From: Pseudomonas putida | GTDB lineage: Bacteria; Pseudomonadota; Gammaproteobacteria; Pseudomonadales; Pseudomonadaceae | Direction of reading: 5' to 3' | DNA length: 64,000 bases | NCBI RefSeq assembly: GCF_025905425.1 | Contig: NZ_CP109603.1 | Location: 4,666,501-4,730,500 of the forward strand | In this document: positions 61,434 to 64,000 of the stretch, one piece after another | Layout of the letters: each line of letters begins with the position of its first letter | Position numbering within the stretch: the first letter of the stretch is position 1 | The notes under the pieces: generated by a model | Seen by the model: only the letters and a program-made list of their open reading frames with translations | Told to the model about the DNA's origin: nothing | The model's database searches: none | Translations under genes and position numbers: made by a program

Positions 61434-61904
61434 TTAGAAGCGGTAGTGCGAGAACGCTTTGTTGGCTTCAGCCATACGGTGAACGTCTTCACGCTTCTTG
61501 ACTGCAGCACCCTTGCCTTCAGCAGCATCCAGCAGCTCGCCAGCCAGGCGCAGAGCCATCGACTTCTCGCCACGCTTGCGGGCGTAGTCTACGAGCCAGC
61601 GCATTGCCAGAGCATTACGACGGGATGGACGAACTTCAACCGGAACCTGGTAAGTGGCACCGCCGACACGACGGGACTTTACTTCGACCAGCGGAGCGAT
61701 GGCGTCGAGAGCTTTCTCGAAGATTTCCAGGGGGTCGCTGTTCTTGCGCTCTTTGACCTTGTCCAGTGCACCGTAAACGATGCGCTCGGCGACGGCCTTT
61801 TTGCCGCTTTCCATCACGTGGTTCATGAACTTGGCGAGGATTTGGGATCCGTATTTAGGATCGTCCAGAATCTCACGTTTTGCTGCTACACGACGTCTTG
61901 GCAT
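61434..61904 (-). CDS. rpsG: 30S ribosomal protein S7 (uS7)
   Basis: 156 residues; [47 protein letters not shown] and [27 protein letters not shown]. Head assembly initiator. 106 bp after rpsL. Confidence 0.97.
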   Translation of the reverse strand: MPRRRVAAKREILDDPKYGSQILAKFMNHVMESGKKAVAERIVYGALDKVKERKNSDPLEIFEKALDAIAPLVEVKSRRVGGATYQVPVEVRPSRRNALAMRWLVDYARKRGEKSMALRLAGELLDAAEGKGAAVKKREDVHRMAEANKAFSHYRF

Positions 61905-62010
61905 GATAAGCCCTCAAACGGTCTTCAGGTTAGCCCGGGACGTGGGTCTTCGACCCCTGCCCGACCTTACTCTTATCGACTCAAAAAAATGGATGTGTGC
62001 AAACGACCGA

Positions 62011-62382
62011 TTACTTCGGACGCTTGGTACCGTACTTCGAACGACCCTGGTTACGGCCTTTAACGCCCGAAGTATCCAGAGAGCCGCGAACGGTGTGGTA
62101 ACGAACACCTGGCAAGTCTTTTACACGGCCGCCACGGATCAGGACGACGCTGTGCTCTTGCAGGTTGTGGCCTTCACCGCCGATGTACGAGGAAACCTCG
62201 AAACCGTTGGTCAGACGCACACGGCAAACTTTACGCAGTGCCGAGTTAGGTTTTTTCGGCGTGGTGGTGTACACGCGGGTGCACACGCCACGACGTTGCG
62301 GGCAGTTCTGCAGCGCAGGAACGTCGGACTTCTCGACCGAACGCTTACGCGGCTGACGTACCAGCTGGTTGATAGTTGCCAT
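62011..62382 (-). CDS. rpsL: 30S ribosomal protein S12 (uS12)
   Basis: 123 residues; [52 protein letters not shown]43 and the [16 protein letters not shown] region are wild type, so no streptomycin-resistance change is seen. First gene of the str operon; promoter at 62476-62504. Confidence 0.97.
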   Translation of the reverse strand: MATINQLVRQPRKRSVEKSDVPALQNCPQRRGVCTRVYTTTPKKPNSALRKVCRVRLTNGFEVSSYIGGEGHNLQEHSVVLIRGGRVKDLPGVRYHTVRGSLDTSGVKGRNQGRSKYGTKRPK

Positions 62383-62475
62383 CTACTAGCTCCACTGATT
62401 GTCTTGCGACTCTATTGTCTTGCAAGAAAGCCAAAAATTGACGAGACGGAGCCTCACCAAATTTAAGGGTACAAA

Positions 62476-62504
62476 AGTCTACGGAGGATCTTGCACCCAG
62501 TCAA
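62476..62504 (-). promoter_or_regulatory. sigma70 promoter upstream of rpsL (str operon)
   Basis: Minus-strand TTGACT (62504-62499), 17-bp spacer, TAGACT (62481-62476), about 94 bp before the rpsL ATG. Lies in the 210-bp gap after rpoC, so the str operon has its own strong promoter besides any read-through from rpoC. Confidence 0.82.
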
Positions 62505-62593
62505 GACGAGGCCCCGGCCCTCCCCGCCCGGTCATCGGCAACAATTCATGTCACCGATGGCCGTTCGGGGCTTGCCGGGGCCCTGCCCTGTAC

Positions 62594-64000
62594 TTAGTTA
62601 CCGCTGGAATTCAGCGCTTCGGTCAGTGCGGCTTCCACCTCACTGGCGCTTACACGCAGCGGTTTGTCGGCATCACGGCGACGCTTGCGCTCGCTGTGGT
62701 AGGCCAGACCGGTACCGGCCGGGATCAGACGACCCACGACCACGTTCTCTTTCAGGCCGCGCAGGTAATCGCGCTTGCCGGTGACGGCCGCTTCGGTCAG
62801 TACGCGGGTGGTTTCCTGGAAGGAAGCCGCGGAAATGAACGATTCGGTCGACAGCGACGCCTTGGTGATACCCAACAGCACACGCGAGAACTTCGAGATG
62901 AACTTGTCTTCGCTGGCGAGACGCTCGTTCTCGACCAGTACGTGAGTCAGTTCCATCTGGTCGCCCTTGATGAAGCTGGAATCACCCGACTCGGCGATCT
63001 CGACCTTACGCAGCATCTGACGCAGGATGGTCTCGATGTGCTTGTCGTTGATCTTAACGCCTTGCAGGCGGTAAACGTCCTGGATCTCGTTGACGATGTA
63101 CTTGGCCAACGCGCTCACACCCAGCAGACGCAGGATGTCGTGCGGATCGCTCGGGCCGTCGGAGATAACTTCGCCGCGGTTTACCTGTTCGCCTTCGAAG
63201 ACGTTCAGGTGGCGCCACTTCGGAATCAGCTCTTCGTACGGATCGCTACCGTCGGTCGGCGTAATGACCAGACGGCGCTTGCCTTTGGTCTCTTTACCGA
63301 ATGCGATGGTGCCGCTGACTTCAGCCAGAATCGAGGCTTCTTTCGGACGACGTGCTTCGAACAAGTCGGCAACGCGTGGCAGACCACCGGTGATGTCACG
63401 GGTCTTGGACGTTTCTTGCGGGATACGCGCGATAACGTCACCAACACCGATCTGAGCACCGTCAGCCACACCGACAAGGGCGTTGGCCGGCAGGAAGTAC
63501 TGAGCCGGCACGTCGGTACCTGGCAGGTACAGATCCTTGCCATTGGCATCGACCATCTTGATTGCCGGACGGATTTCCTTGCCTGCGGCAGGGCGATCCT
63601 TGACGTCCAGAACTTCGATGTTGGTCAAACCAGTCAGTTCGTCGGTCTGACGCTTGATGGTGATGTTTTCTTCCATGCCCACGAAGGTCACGGTACCTTT
63701 CAGCTCGGTAACGATCGGGTGGGTGTGCGGATCCCACTTGGCGACGATGGCGCCAGCTTCGACCTTGTCACCTTCCTTGACCGAAATGACCGCACCGTAA
63801 GGCAGCTTGTAACGCTCACGCTCACGACCGAATTCATCGGCAATGGCCAGCTCGCCGGAACGCGATACGGCAACCAGGTTGCCATCGGCGCGCACGACCT
63901 GCTTCAGGTTGTGCAGACGTACCATACCGCCGTTCTTCACCTGGACGCTGTCGGCAGCCGAGGTCCGGCTTGCAGCACCACCGATGTGGAACGTACGCAT
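62594..64000 (-). CDS. rpoC: RNA polymerase beta-prime subunit, C-terminal part
   Basis: Partial; the window edge cuts it, leaving about 468 residues of the C-terminal third (starting [25 protein letters not shown], an internal Met). It contains the C-terminal clamp and jaw parts ([65 protein letters not shown]) and ends [11 protein letters not shown]. Its stop lies 211 bp before rpsL. Confidence 0.96.
   Translation of the reverse strand: MRTFHIGGAASRTSAADSVQVKNGGMVRLHNLKQVVRADGNLVAVSRSGELAIADEFGRERERYKLPYGAVISVKEGDKVEAGAIVAKWDPHTHPIVTELKGTVTFVGMEENITIKRQTDELTGLTNIEVLDVKDRPAAGKEIRPAIKMVDANGKDLYLPGTDVPAQYFLPANALVGVADGAQIGVGDVIARIPQETSKTRDITGGLPRVADLFEARRPKEASILAEVSGTIAFGKETKGKRRLVITPTDGSDPYEELIPKWRHLNVFEGEQVNRGEVISDGPSDPHDILRLLGVSALAKYIVNEIQDVYRLQGVKINDKHIETILRQMLRKVEIAESGDSSFIKGDQMELTHVLVENERLASEDKFISKFSRVLLGITKASLSTESFISAASFQETTRVLTEAAVTGKRDYLRGLKENVVVGRLIPAGTGLAYHSERKRRRDADKPLRVSASEVEAALTEALNSSGN

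Overview
The window reads as a chromosomal segment of a high-GC gammaproteobacterium, most probably the Pseudomonas putida group. The reasons are the gene order (nrdR-ribD-ribE-ribBA-ribH-nusB-thiL-pgpA; ssb-MFS-uvrA-bfr-katA-rplQ-rpoA and the ribosomal operons), the protein sequences, and REP elements with a core like TTCGCGGGCAAGCCCGC. The identification comes from family and synteny knowledge; no search was run. No insertion sequence, prophage, integrase or CRISPR array was seen.

Region 1 (1-7.7 kb, minus strand) is a riboflavin, thiamine and lipid housekeeping cluster running nrdR > ribD > ribE > ribBA > ribH > nusB > thiL > pgpA > solute-binding protein > ribA > small membrane protein. 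Many junctions are 4-nt GTGA overlaps. RibBA has lost the zinc cysteines of its GTP cyclohydrolase II half, so the stand-alone ribA is probably the working enzyme. Region 2 (7.7-16.1 kb) holds a lipoprotein, a METTL20-like methyltransferase, a CnoX-type thioredoxin, a putative Zur-controlled zinc operon (His-rich protein, ABC ATPase, permease, DUF3299 protein), an OmpW/OprG porin, and a divergent MFS/HxlR pair with a perfect palindromic operator. A REP pair lies inside the 5' end of the DUF3299 gene. Region 3 (16.1-22.6 kb) carries an epimerase, a degenerate RmlD-like protein, an alpha/beta hydrolase, an Xre-like regulator, an alanine/glycine symporter and an asparaginase.

Region 4 (22.6-31.9 kb) is a nearly self-contained selenoprotein locus on the minus strand: fdoG-fdoH-fdoI-fdhE-selA-selB-tRNA-Sec. 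fdoG is read through an in-frame UGA followed at once by a bacterial SECIS hairpin. The tRNA, its loading enzyme and the dedicated elongation factor lie just downstream; only selD is missing. Region 5 (32.0-36.9 kb) is the most novel-looking part: a compact operon of a clavaminate-synthase/VioC-like Fe(II)/2-oxoglutarate dioxygenase, a TSUP permease and a YdfG-like 3-hydroxy acid dehydrogenase, divergent from a MocR regulator, with an 18-bp perfect palindrome and related repeats between them. I infer an uncharacterised beta-hydroxy amino-acid pathway. A decayed GlcG/HbpS gene follows.

Region 6 (36.9-64 kb) is core machinery: ssb, a YajR-like MFS, uvrA, bacterioferritin and catalase, then on the minus strand the str, S10, spc and alpha operons from rpoC (partial at the right edge) and rpsL through fusA, tuf and rpsJ to rpoA and rplQ. 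Near-consensus sigma70 promoters precede rpsL and rpsJ, and intrinsic terminators follow tuf, rplQ, katA, ssb and uvrA/bfr.
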